In this document: positions 26,022 to 33,979 of the stretch, piece after piece
Layout of the letters: each line of letters begins with the position of its first letter
Position numbering within the stretch: position 1 is the stretch's first letter
Source of the DNA: Cryobacterium mannosilyticum
GTDB taxonomy: Bacteria > Actinomycetota > Actinomycetes > Actinomycetales > Microbacteriaceae
NCBI RefSeq assembly: GCF_004402705.1
Contig: NZ_SOFM01000044.1
Span: 41,529-105,528 of the forward strand
DNA length: 64,000 nucleotides
Direction of reading: 5' to 3'
Notes under the pieces: generated by a model
What the model was told of the DNA's origin: nothing
What the model saw: the letters and a program-made list of their open reading frames with translations, nothing else
Databases searched by the model: none
Translations under genes and position numbers: made by a program

Positions 26022-27560
26022 ATGATTGAGCCAACCGAGCACGACAACGACGACGATGTGGTAGCGCGCGTCCTGGCCAGCGCCGAGAGCAAAGCCGCTG
26101 GCTATTCGCTATTCCGGAGCGGTTCCGCCCAGGCCCTGCAGGCCGACTCGTCCACCGCGGAATCCGACGAGGGCCACGACGGGGCGCAGCAGGATCGGGA
26201 GGACCGCAACGCGCTCCGCCGCGTGCCCAGCCTCTCCACCGAACTCGAGGACGTCACCGAGGTCGAATACCGGCAACTGCGACTCGAGAACGTCGTGCTG
26301 ATCGGCCTGTACACCCAGGGCACCGTGGCCGACGCGGAGAACTCCATGCGCGAGCTCGCCGCCCTCGCCGAGACGGCGGGCGCGACCGTGCTCGACGGGC
26401 TGATGCAGCGCCGCGCCAAGCCCGACGCGAGCACCTACCTCGGCAAGGGCAAGGCCGAGGAACTCGCCGGCATCGTGAAGGCGATGGGCGCCGACACCGT
26501 GATCGCCGACACCGAACTGGCCCCCAGCCAGCGACGTGCACTCGAGGACGTGGTCAAGGTCAAGGTCATCGACCGCACCGCCGTCATCCTCGACATCTTC
26601 AGCCAGCACGCCAAGAGCCGCGAGGGCAAGGCGCAGGTCGAACTCGCCCAGCTCGAGTACCTCCTGCCGCGCCTGCGCGGCTGGGGCGACTCGATGTCCC
26701 GCCAGGCCGGCGGCCAGGTCGGCGGCGCCGGCGCGGGCATGGGCTCCCGCGGCCCCGGTGAAACGAAGATCGAGCTCGACCGGCGCCGCATCCATACCCG
26801 GATGTCCCGGCTCCGCAAGCAGATCCTCGAGATGAAACCCGCTCGTGAGGCCAAGCGGGCCAACCGCAAGCGCAACTCCGTGCCATCCGTCGCCATCGTC
26901 GGCTACACCAACGCCGGCAAGTCGAGCCTGCTCAACCGGATCACCCGGGCCGGCGTGCTCGTGGAGAACTCCCTCTTCGCCACCCTCGACGCCACCGTGC
27001 GCAAGTCGACAACGGCCGACGGGCGCCTGTACACCCTCACCGACACCGTCGGCTTCGTGCGCAACCTGCCTCACCAGCTGGTCGAGGCCTTCCGTTCCAC
27101 CCTCGAGGAAGTGGCCGACGCCGACGTCATCGTGCACGTCGTCGACGGTTCCCACCCCGACCCGGCCAGCCAGCTCTCCACGGTGCGCGAGGTGATCGGC
27201 GAGGTCGGCGCCAGGGACATCCCCGAGATCGTCGTCTTCAACAAGGCCGACCTCGTCGGCGAGGACGACCGGCTGGTGCTGCGGGGGCTGTGGCCGCAGG
27301 GCATCTTCGTCTCCGCCCGCACCGGCGAGGGCATCGACGAGCTTCTCGCGGCCGTCTCCGAGCTCCTGCCGCGCCCCAAGATCGAGCTCAGGCTGCTCAT
27401 CCCCTACGAGCGCGGCGACCTCATCGCCGCGCTGCACGACCAGGGACAGGTGCTCTCGACGGACTACGTCGAGACCGGCACCGAGGTGACCGCCCTGGTC
27501 ACCCCCGACATCCAGGCCCAGTTCGGCCCGTTCATCGTTCGGCCCTCCGTCAGCGCCTGA
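26022..27560 (+). CDS. hflX: Ribosome-associated GTPase HflX
   Basis: GTPase that splits stalled or hibernating 70S ribosomes; in mycobacteria HflX has been linked to macrolide tolerance. 512 aa. An acidic N-terminal extension (~70 residues) is followed by the HflX domain ('RRAKPDASTYLGKGKAEEL'), the Gly-rich linker 'GGQVGGAGAGMGSRGPGE', then the G domain. There G1 'GYTNAGKSS' starts at residue 294, with 'TDTVGFVRNLPHQLVEAF' and 'VFNKADLV' following. Start ATG chosen for the leaderless box at 26009-26014. Confidence 0.95.
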   Translation: MIEPTEHDNDDDVVARVLASAESKAAGYSLFRSGSAQALQADSSTAESDEGHDGAQQDREDRNALRRVPSLSTELEDVTEVEYRQLRLENVVLIGLYTQGTVADAENSMRELAALAETAGATVLDGLMQRRAKPDASTYLGKGKAEELAGIVKAMGADTVIADTELAPSQRRALEDVVKVKVIDRTAVILDIFSQHAKSREGKAQVELAQLEYLLPRLRGWGDSMSRQAGGQVGGAGAGMGSRGPGETKIELDRRRIHTRMSRLRKQILEMKPAREAKRANRKRNSVPSVAIVGYTNAGKSSLLNRITRAGVLVENSLFATLDATVRKSTTADGRLYTLTDTVGFVRNLPHQLVEAFRSTLEEVADADVIVHVVDGSHPDPASQLSTVREVIGEVGARDIPEIVVFNKADLVGEDDRLVLRGLWPQGIFVSARTGEGIDELLAAVSELLPRPKIELRLLIPYERGDLIAALHDQGQVLSTDYVETGTEVTALVTPDIQAQFGPFIVRPSVSA

Positions 27561-27618
27561 GCCGGATCTCGGCAGGTTCGATCACCGGGGCCGGCTCTCG
27601 ACAGGTTCGATCACCGGG
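27561..27618. repeat. Two tandem 29-bp repeats downstream of hflX
   Basis: Copy 1 is 27561-27589 and copy 2 is 27590-27618. They differ at 2 of 29 positions and share the core CAGGTTCGATCACCGGG. A third copy starts (GCC) and breaks off. The repeat begins directly after the hflX stop codon. It may belong to a dispersed intergenic repeat family; copy number elsewhere cannot be judged from this window. Confidence 0.8.
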
Positions 27619-27668
27619 GCCTGCGCGACACATGAAGTCACAGTCTGGCGGCCCTCGAGCGGGGTTGC

Positions 27669-27824
27669 TAGAGTCTCATTCAATCGTTGCCGCCGAGGTT
27701 TCAGCTCGGGGGCATGGAGCGACAGCCGAGCCCGGCATCCGCCCGCGAACACCCGCCAGGCCTGCCCGGCGGTCCGCGGCCGCCCGGCACCCGCCGGTGC
27801 GGGCAACTGTCGAATGAGGTGCAC
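27669..27824 (+). promoter_or_regulatory. Promoter and structured leader of metF
   Basis: TAGAGT at 27669-27674 is the best -10 candidate and gives a leader of about 145 nt. The leader can form CCGAG/CTCGG (27693-27697 with 27705-27709) or, exclusively, GCTCGG/CCGAGC (27704-27709 with 27726-27731), plus GC-rich hairpins further down. The Shine-Dalgarno GAGGT is just before the ATG. I could not match it to the SAM, SAH or cobalamin riboswitch consensus. Confidence 0.4.
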
Positions 27825-28808
27825 ATGCAGAAGACGTCGGACCCGGCCTGTCCCGGTCGAATCCCGTTCTCCTTCGAGCTCTATCCGGCCAGGACGGATG
27901 CGGCCGCATCCGCTCTCGAGACGACGATCGAGCGGCTCGCCGCGGCCGGCCCCGACTTCCTCTCGGTCACCTACGGTGCCAACGGGTCCTCCCGCCGATC
28001 CTCGCTCGACGTGCTCAGCCGGATCCTGCGCACCACGAACGTCGAGGCCATGGCCCACCTCACCTGCGTCGGCTCCACCCATGAGGAGGCGAACCGGCTG
28101 ATCCGTGAGTTCCTCGACGCGGGAGTGCGCAGCTTCCTCGCGCTGCGCGGCGACCCCCCGGCGGGAGCGAAGGAGGGCGAGGCGTTCCTCGGTGACTTCG
28201 GCAGCGCCGCCGAACTCGTGCAGCTCATCCACCGGGTCCAGGCCGAGAAATCACCGTACCGGGAGTCGATCATCCCCGGCATCCCGGCCGCCCGCGCCGT
28301 GAAGCCCGGGCGCGAGAAGGTGCGCATCGCCGTGGCGGCGTTCCCGAACGGGCACCCGCGCTCCCGGTCCTCGGCGCAGGACATCGACACCCTGCTCGCC
28401 AAGCAGGCGGCGGGGGCGAACCTCGGCATCACGCAGCTGTTCTTCCATGCCGACGACTACCTTTGCTTCGCCCAGCGCGCCAGGGAGGCCGGCGTCCTCT
28501 TCCCGCTCCTTCCCGGCATCATGCCGGTGACGAGCCCGGCGAGACTGCGCCGCATCATCGAGCTGTCCGGCGAACCAATGCCCTCCGACCTGTCGATCCG
28601 GCTCGAGATCGAACCGACCAAGGAAGGCCAGCGTGAGATCGGCATCCAGCACGCCATCGACCTCGCCGGCCAGGTGATCGCCGGCGGGGCTCCCGGGCTG
28701 CACCTCTACGCCTTCAACGAGCACGAGACCGTGCTCGAGGTGCTCGGCGGCTGCGGACTGCTCACGGCTCCGGTCTCGGCGCCGACGAAGCTGCCGGCGA
28801 CCGTGTAG
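27825..28808 (+). CDS. metF: 5,10-methylenetetrahydrofolate reductase
   Basis: FAD enzyme reducing methylene-THF to 5-methyl-THF, the methyl donor for methionine synthesis by the adjacent MetE. 327 aa. Family stretches include 'IPFSFELYPARTD' near the start, 'ALRGDPPAG', 'GANLGITQLFFHADDYL' and 'GIMPVTSPARLRRI'. I chose the ATG at 27825 because GAGGTGCAC precedes it and family similarity starts right after. The frame stays open upstream to 27687, but that part is Pro-rich with no similarity. metE follows 176 nt downstream. Confidence 0.93.
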   Translation: MQKTSDPACPGRIPFSFELYPARTDAAASALETTIERLAAAGPDFLSVTYGANGSSRRSSLDVLSRILRTTNVEAMAHLTCVGSTHEEANRLIREFLDAGVRSFLALRGDPPAGAKEGEAFLGDFGSAAELVQLIHRVQAEKSPYRESIIPGIPAARAVKPGREKVRIAVAAFPNGHPRSRSSAQDIDTLLAKQAAGANLGITQLFFHADDYLCFAQRAREAGVLFPLLPGIMPVTSPARLRRIIELSGEPMPSDLSIRLEIEPTKEGQREIGIQHAIDLAGQVIAGGAPGLHLYAFNEHETVLEVLGGCGLLTAPVSAPTKLPATV

Positions 28809-28878
28809 ATCGGCCCCGCCGCGACCCGTTCCGGGCGTCACCCTCTTCCTTTCCCCTCCCACCGAACGGCCCGCACGC

Positions 28879-28962
28879 GCCTCGGAGATACCGTCGCGCC
28901 CGAAATCGTGCGGGCACAGGCACTGCCCGCACCGAAAAGCCCCGCACCATCCGAGGCACGAT
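28879..28962 (+). promoter_or_regulatory. Candidate structured leader of metE
   Basis: In the 176-nt metF-metE gap, GCCTCGGA (28879-28886) can pair with TCCGAGGC (28950-28957). This encloses a 9-bp hairpin, GTGCGGGCA (28908-28916) with TGCCCGCAC (28924-28932). An alternative, ATCGTGC (28905-28911) with GCACGAT (28956-28962), excludes both. The Shine-Dalgarno AAAGGA follows at 28973-28978. The layout resembles a switch or attenuator, but no known riboswitch consensus was recognised and the transcript start is unknown. Confidence 0.35.
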
Positions 28963-28984
28963 CCCACCCCGCAAAGGACACCCC

Positions 28985-31318
28985 ATGACCGCCACCTCCC
29001 CATTCCCTGCCGGAACCATCCTCGGCTACCCGCGGATCGGCCCCCGCCGCCAGCTCAAGAAGGCCGTCGAGTCGTTCTGGGCCGGCACGACCAGCGCCGC
29101 CGAGCTCGAGGACACCGCGGCCACCCTGCGCCAGGCCACCCGGGAGCGCCTCGTGGCCCTCGGCCTCGGCGCCGACGACTCGTCCATCCCCGGCTCGTTC
29201 TCCTTCTACGACCAGGTGCTCGACACCCTCTGCACCGTCGGAGCCGTCCCCGCCCGGTATGCGTCGCTGGTGGGCGCCGACGGGGGGATCGACCTGGCCG
29301 GGTACTTCACCCTCGCCCGCGGCGCGGGCGAGAACCTGCCGCTCGAGATGACGAAATGGTTCGACTCCAACTACCACTACCTGGTCCCCGAAATCGGCCC
29401 GGAGACCGTGTTCTCGCTCTCCAGCGATCGCATCGTGCGGGAGTTCGTCGAGGCGAAAACGGCCGGCTACCTCACCCGCCCGGTCATCGTCGGCCCGGTC
29501 ACGTTCCTCCTGCTGAGCAAGGCCAGTGACGAGGCCCCCGCCGGTTTCTCGCCCCTGGACCGCCTCGACGACCTGCTCCCCGTCTACGCCACCTTGCTCC
29601 AGCGACTCGCCGAAGCCGGCGCCGAGTGGGTGCAACTCGACGAGCCGGCTCTGGTCAGCGAGAGCATCGACGCCCCCCGGGACAAGGCACTGACCGCACT
29701 CGGCTGGGCCTACGCCACCCTGGGCCGACTGTCCGCCCGGCCGGCCATCTTCGTCGCGGCACCGTATGGCAGCCTCGACGACGCCCTTCCCGTGCTCGCG
29801 GGTACACCGGTCGACGCGATCGGACTCGACCTCGTGCGCGGCGCCCTGTCCCAGGACACCCCCGGCCTGGCCGGGAAGACCCTCGTCGCCGGGGTGATCG
29901 ACGGGCACAACATCTGGCGCGGCGACCTGGCCGGGGCGCTCGAGAAGGCCGAACGGCTCAGCGCGTTCTCCTCGCGGGTGGCCGTGTCCACGTCCACCTC
30001 CCTGTTGCACGTTCCCCACGACGTCGACGATGAGTCCGCGCTCGGCGACGAACTGACGTCCTGGCTGGCCTTCGCCGACCAGAAGGTCGGCCAGGTCGCC
30101 GCCCTGGCCCGAGGCCTCTCGCAGGGCCGGGAAGCCATCGCGGCAGAGCTGGCGGCAGCATCCGCCGCGCTCGAATCCCGGCGCACCGCTCCCGGCGTGC
30201 GAGACTCCGCGGTGCGTGCCCGCGCCGCGGCGCTCACCGAGGCGGACTTCAGCCGCGGCGACTACCGGACCCGGCTGGCCGCGCAGGATGCCGCCCTCGG
30301 GCTGCCGCTGCTGCCGACCACGACCATCGGGTCCTTCCCGCAGACCGGGGAGATCCGCCGGGCCAGGGCCAGGCACCTCGCCGGAACGCTGTCCGCCGAC
30401 GGCTACCGCACTCTGATGGAGGCGGAGATCGCCCGGGTGGTCGCCTTGCAGGAGGAGATCGGGCTCGACGTGCTCGTGCACGGCGAGCCGGAGCGCAACG
30501 ACATGGTGCAGTACTTCGCCGAGCAGCTCGACGGCTTCCAGGTGACCGAGAACGGCTGGGTGCAGTCCTACGGCAGCCGGTGCACCCGGCCGTCGATCCT
30601 CTGGGGGGACGTGTCCCGGCCCCGCCCGATCACCGTCGACTGGTCGACCTACACCCAGGGGCTGACCAGGAAGCCGGTCAAGGGGATGCTCACCGGACCG
30701 GTCACGATCCTCGCCTGGTCGTTCGTGCGCGACGACCAGCCGTTGGGCGACACCGCCCGGCAGGTCGCGCTGGCGCTCCGGGACGAGATCACCGACCTCG
30801 AGGCGGCCGGGATCAGGCTCGTCCAGGTCGACGAACCTGCCCTGCGCGAACTCCTCCCGCTGAAGAAGAGGGACCACGCCGACTACCTCGACTGGTCGGT
30901 CGGCTCCTTCCGCCTCGCCACAGCCGGCGTGGCCGACGCCACCCAGATCCACACCCACCTCTGCTACTCGGAGTTCGGCGTGGTGATCGACGCCATCCGG
31001 AACCTCGACGCCGACGTCACCAGCATCGAGGCCGTGCGCTCCCGGATGGAGGTCGTCGCCGACATCGAGGCCGGCGGATTCGACCACGGCATCGGACCGG
31101 GCGTGTACGACATCCACTCACCGAGGGTGCCGAGCGTGGCGGAGATCACCGAGCTGCTCGACCGGGCCCTCGAATCCATCCCGGAGCGCCAGGTCTGGGT
31201 CAACCCGGATTGCGGACTCAAGACCCGCGGCTACGCGGAGACCGCCGAATCGCTGCACAACATGGTGACCGCCACCCGCGCGGTGCGCGCGCGCATCGGT
31301 GCCGGCATCCCCGCCTAA
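28985..31318 (+). CDS. metE: Cobalamin-independent methionine synthase
   Basis: Transfers the methyl group of 5-methyl-THF-triglutamate to homocysteine; 777 aa in two barrels. The N-terminal folate barrel starts 'LGYPRIGPRRQLKKAVE'. The C-terminal zinc barrel begins near 'LPTTTIGSFPQTGEIRRAR' and contains 'HGEPERNDMVQYF', 'IHTHLCYSEF' (zinc ligands) and 'NPDCGLKTRG'. AAAGGA precedes the ATG. It is paired with metF. In many actinobacteria metE is under cobalamin-riboswitch control, but I see no B12 box here. Confidence 0.97.
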   Translation: MTATSPFPAGTILGYPRIGPRRQLKKAVESFWAGTTSAAELEDTAATLRQATRERLVALGLGADDSSIPGSFSFYDQVLDTLCTVGAVPARYASLVGADGGIDLAGYFTLARGAGENLPLEMTKWFDSNYHYLVPEIGPETVFSLSSDRIVREFVEAKTAGYLTRPVIVGPVTFLLLSKASDEAPAGFSPLDRLDDLLPVYATLLQRLAEAGAEWVQLDEPALVSESIDAPRDKALTALGWAYATLGRLSARPAIFVAAPYGSLDDALPVLAGTPVDAIGLDLVRGALSQDTPGLAGKTLVAGVIDGHNIWRGDLAGALEKAERLSAFSSRVAVSTSTSLLHVPHDVDDESALGDELTSWLAFADQKVGQVAALARGLSQGREAIAAELAAASAALESRRTAPGVRDSAVRARAAALTEADFSRGDYRTRLAAQDAALGLPLLPTTTIGSFPQTGEIRRARARHLAGTLSADGYRTLMEAEIARVVALQEEIGLDVLVHGEPERNDMVQYFAEQLDGFQVTENGWVQSYGSRCTRPSILWGDVSRPRPITVDWSTYTQGLTRKPVKGMLTGPVTILAWSFVRDDQPLGDTARQVALALRDEITDLEAAGIRLVQVDEPALRELLPLKKRDHADYLDWSVGSFRLATAGVADATQIHTHLCYSEFGVVIDAIRNLDADVTSIEAVRSRMEVVADIEAGGFDHGIGPGVYDIHSPRVPSVAEITELLDRALESIPERQVWVNPDCGLKTRGYAETAESLHNMVTATRAVRARIGAGIPA

Positions 31319-31352
31319 ACGCGGCCCCCGGCCTGAGCGCCAGCCGAACGCA

Positions 31353-31386
31353 GAACGGCCCTGCCGGAACACCGACAGGGCCGTTC
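31353..31386. terminator. Bidirectional terminator between metE and lexA
   Basis: Perfect 11-bp stem GAACGGCCCTG / CAGGGCCGTTC with a 12-nt loop, between convergent metE and lexA. No long T-tract on either side. Confidence 0.7.
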
Positions 31387-31398
31387 CGCGCGAGAAGA

Positions 31399-32103
31399 TC
31401 AGACCGAGCGCAGCACCGCCACGATCTTGCCGAGAATCTCGGCGTGGTCGCCGACGATGGGCTCGAAGTTGGTGTTGCGCGGCAGCAGCCAGATGTGTCC
31501 GTCGCGCTGGCGGAACACCTTGACCGTCGCCTCGCCGTCGAGCATGGCCGCGACGATCTCGCCGTTCTCGGCCGTCTTCTGCTGGCGGACGACGACCCAG
31601 TCGCCGTCGCAGATGGCGGCGTCGATCATCGACTCGCCGACGACCTTGAGCATGAACAGTTCGCCCTTGCCCACCAGCTGGCGGGGGAGCGGGAAGATCT
31701 CGTCGATCATCTGGTCGGCCATGATCGGCACGCCGGCCGCGATCCGGCCGACCAGCGGCACCATGGCCGCATCGCCGACCTGCACACCCGACTGGTAGCT
31801 CTCCGCACCGCCGGCCGCCACGTCCTCCGGCGACTGCGGAATCTCGATCAGCACCTCGAGCGCCCGAGGCCGGTTCGGGTCGCGCCGGAGGTACCCGCTC
31901 AGCTCCAGCTGGTTGAGCTGATGGGTGACGCTCGACAGCGACGAGAGGCCGACCGCGTCCCCGATCTCGCGCATGCTCGGCGGATAGCCGCGCTGACTCA
32001 CCGAGCGCTGGATCACGTCCAGAATGGCGAGCTGCTTCTCACTGAGGCTCTTGCGCCGCCTGGTTCCGCCCTTGTCGCGGGGACCGCTGCTGTCCTGCGT
32101 CAC
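31399..32103 (-). CDS. lexA: LexA SOS repressor
   Basis: Represses SOS genes until RecA filaments trigger self-cleavage. 234 aa. The N-terminal winged helix-turn-helix covers about residues 20-85 ('SMREIGDAVGLSSLSSVTHQ'). The cleavage bond is Ala123-Gly124 in 'GRIAAGVPI'; the Ser/Lys dyad is Ser158 ('VGESM') and Lys195 ('ATVKVF'). It starts at GTG with GAGGAG upstream. Its own promoter carries a LexA-type operator, indicating autorepression. It diverges from an SOS-controlled LysM gene, the order known for lexA and Rv2719c/divS-type genes in Mycobacterium and Corynebacterium. Confidence 0.96.
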   Translation of the reverse strand: MTQDSSGPRDKGGTRRRKSLSEKQLAILDVIQRSVSQRGYPPSMREIGDAVGLSSLSSVTHQLNQLELSGYLRRDPNRPRALEVLIEIPQSPEDVAAGGAESYQSGVQVGDAAMVPLVGRIAAGVPIMADQMIDEIFPLPRQLVGKGELFMLKVVGESMIDAAICDGDWVVVRQQKTAENGEIVAAMLDGEATVKVFRQRDGHIWLLPRNTNFEPIVGDHAEILGKIVAVLRSV

Positions 32104-32205
32104 GATGTCGCTCCTCGTCTCGGTGAACCGGTCCTGTCAGCGGTCGAAACCGCCGTCAGACCCGAATGTCGGTGGCGTCTGGTTGATTCAATCCAGACAA
32201 TCGAA

Positions 32206-32246
32206 ACTGTATCCATCTCGAGCACGATAAACAAACATCTATTCGA
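32206..32246 (-). promoter_or_regulatory. lexA promoter with overlapping SOS box
   Basis: On the minus strand, TTGTTT (32234-32229) and TACAGT (32211-32206) are 17 bp apart, good -35 and -10 boxes. The operator-like TCGAATAGATGTTTGT (32246-32231) overlaps the -35. It matches TCGAAC-N4-GTTCGA at 9 of 12 half-site positions. The implied 5' leader of lexA is about 95 nt. Confidence 0.7.
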
Positions 32247-32286
32247 GTGTGTCGTCACCTTTTTCGGGAAACAACGCAAATATCTC

Positions 32287-32318
32287 TTGATTGTTCGAAG
32301 AATCGAATATATATTCGG
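32287..32318 (+). promoter_or_regulatory. LysM gene promoter with SOS box covering the -10
   Basis: TTGATT (32287-32292), a 17-bp spacer and TATATT (32310-32315) make a near-consensus promoter. The SOS box TCGAATATATATTCGG (32303-32318; 9 of 12 half-site positions) completely covers the -10 box. The transcript should start near 32322. Confidence 0.78.
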
Positions 32319-32330
32319 AACATAGGTTCG

Positions 32331-32367
32331 CATCCGGCTCTCCCGGCCGAGAGCCGGATGCGTTTTT
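32331..32367 (+). terminator. Intrinsic terminator hairpin inside the LysM gene leader
   Basis: Perfect 12-bp stem CATCCGGCTCTC / GAGAGCCGGATG (32331-32342 with 32349-32360), loop CCGGCC, then CG and five T. It lies wholly between the SOS promoter (start near 32322) and the ATG at 32384, directly before the Shine-Dalgarno AGGAGG. No other promoter fits in the 16 nt between the T-tract and the ATG, so transcripts of the gene should have to cross it: a candidate attenuator. Confidence 0.75.
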
Positions 32368-32383
32368 ACACAGGAGGTTCGAC

Positions 32384-32806
32384 ATGAGCACTGCAATCGG
32401 AATGACTGCCCTCGGAAGCAACGGGGCGCTCGACCTGGGGGCCGTCCGATCAGGCGCCGTCCGGATGCCCTCCGTCCGCACCCGCCTGCACCTCACCCGA
32501 CGCGGTCGGGTCGTCTTCACGACGCTCGCAGCGATCCCCCTTGCCGCCGTCGCGCTCGCCCTCGCCCTCAACGGCGGGATCGCAGCGGCGGAGGGCACCA
32601 GCGCCGGTGCGGCCACGGTGGCCGACGTCGCAACGGTCTTCGACTACGTCACCATCGCGTCGGGCCAGTCCCTGTGGCAGCTGGCCGAGACCATCGCCCC
32701 CACCTCGGACCCGCGCGACGTGATCGCCGAGATCGTCAGCCTGAACCAGCTGCCTTCCGAGAACGTGCAGCCGGGCCAGCGCCTCGCCCTGCCGGCCAGG
32801 TTCTGA
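32384..32806 (+). CDS. LysM-domain SOS cell-division inhibitor (ChiZ/DivS-like)
   Basis: 140-aa single-pass membrane protein: a basic N-terminal region, a membrane segment at about residues 47-68, then an extracytoplasmic LysM domain ('ASGQSLWQLAETIAPTSD' to 'QPGQRLALPARF'). The genes divergent from lexA in Mycobacterium (Rv2719c, ChiZ) and Corynebacterium (divS) delay division during SOS; that role is inferred here from position, topology, LysM domain and SOS box. ATG chosen for the AGGAGG 6 nt upstream. The leader hairpin suggests tight control. Confidence 0.8.
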   Translation: MSTAIGMTALGSNGALDLGAVRSGAVRMPSVRTRLHLTRRGRVVFTTLAAIPLAAVALALALNGGIAAAEGTSAGAATVADVATVFDYVTIASGQSLWQLAETIAPTSDPRDVIAEIVSLNQLPSENVQPGQRLALPARF

Positions 32807-32856
32807 ATCGACTGGGGCGTGATCGGTGCCGCCCGGGGGCACCCGGGCATCCCCGG

Positions 32857-32862
32857 TAGCAT
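32857..32862 (+). promoter_or_regulatory. Leaderless -10 box of hisC
   Basis: TAGCAT, 7-nt spacer to the GTG at 32870. Confidence 0.5.
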
Positions 32863-32869
32863 TGGGGGA

Positions 32870-33979
32870 GTGACCAGTCTCAACGACCTGCCCCTCCGCG
32901 ACAATCTGCGCGGACTCACCCCCTACGGAGCACCACAACTGCACGTGCCCGTCGCGCTCAATGTGAACGAGAACACGCACGGGATCCCCGACGCCGTCGC
33001 CGGCGACATCGTCGCCGCGATGGCCGAGGCCATCCGCACCATCAACCGCTACCCCGACCGCGAGTTCACCGAACTGCGGGAGTCGCTGGCCCGGTACCTC
33101 GGCCACGGTCTCACCCGGGAGAACATCTGGGCGGCCAACGGCTCGAACGAGGTGTTGCAGCAGGTGCTGCAGGCCTTCGGCGGTCCGGGCCGGTCGGTCC
33201 TCGGCTTCGCGCCGACCTACTCGATGTACCCCCTGCTGGCCTCCGGCACCGGAACCCGGTGGATTGCCGGCACCCGCGACACCGACTTCGAGCTCAGCCC
33301 GGCCACCGCCAGGAGCTGGGTCGACGCCGAGTCGCCCGACCTCGTCTTCCTCTGCTCCCCGAACAACCCCACCGGCACCCCGCTGTCGCTCGACACGATC
33401 GCGGCGGTGTACGACGCGGCCGACGGAATCGTGGTCGTCGACGAGGCCTATGCCGAGTTCGGCCCGTCCGACGCGCCGAGCGCACTCACCCTGCTGCCCG
33501 GGCGGGAACGGCTCCTCGTCTCCCGCACCATGAGCAAGGCGTTCGCATTCGCCGGCGCGCGGGTCGGCTATCTTGCGGCCGACCCGGCGGTGACGGATGC
33601 CCTCCGCCTGGTGCGCCTGCCCTACCACCTGTCGGCCCTCACCCAGGCCGCGGCGATCGCGGCCCTGGCACACAGCCCCGAGATGCTCGCCATGGTCGAC
33701 GACATCCGCGGTCAGCGGGACCGCCTGGTCACCGAACTTGCCGTCCTCGGCTACCGGCCACTGCGCAGCGCGAGCAATTTCGTGTTGTTCGGCGGGGTGG
33801 ACGATCCCCGGGGCACCTTCGAGGCCTTGCTGGCGGAGGGCGTCCTGGTGCGCGACGTCGGAATTCCGGGGCACCTGCGGGTGACGGCGGGCACCGAGGC
33901 GGAGACGACCGCATTCCTCGAGGCACTGGCCGGGCTCGGGCAGCACTCCGCCGCCCGGCCCAATAAACTGTCGGAATGA
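32870..33979 (+). CDS. hisC: Histidinol-phosphate aminotransferase
   Basis: PLP enzyme converting imidazole-acetol phosphate to histidinol phosphate. 369 aa from GTG. Motifs: 'LNVNENTHG' near the start, 'CSPNNPTGTPL', 'DEAYAEFG', and the PLP-lysine region 'SRTMSKAFAFAGARVGY'. Start chosen by the TAGCAT box and family length. It overlaps hisB by 4 nt (ATGA). hisD, which normally precedes hisC in actinobacteria, is absent; its place is taken by the lexA/LysM locus. Confidence 0.94.
   Translation: MTSLNDLPLRDNLRGLTPYGAPQLHVPVALNVNENTHGIPDAVAGDIVAAMAEAIRTINRYPDREFTELRESLARYLGHGLTRENIWAANGSNEVLQQVLQAFGGPGRSVLGFAPTYSMYPLLASGTGTRWIAGTRDTDFELSPATARSWVDAESPDLVFLCSPNNPTGTPLSLDTIAAVYDAADGIVVVDEAYAEFGPSDAPSALTLLPGRERLLVSRTMSKAFAFAGARVGYLAADPAVTDALRLVRLPYHLSALTQAAAIAALAHSPEMLAMVDDIRGQRDRLVTELAVLGYRPLRSASNFVLFGGVDDPRGTFEALLAEGVLVRDVGIPGHLRVTAGTEAETTAFLEALAGLGQHSAARPNKLSE
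33964..33969 (+). promoter_or_regulatory. Possible internal leaderless -10 box for hisB
   Basis: TAAACT inside the end of hisC, with a 6-nt spacer to the hisB ATG at 33976. It could start a second, hisC-free transcript. Confidence 0.45.

Noticed and set aside
27687..27824. N-terminal extension of MetF starting at 27687 or 27714
   Set aside because: The Pro-rich stretch lacks similarity, the Shine-Dalgarno is before 27825, and conserved MetF sequence starts there.
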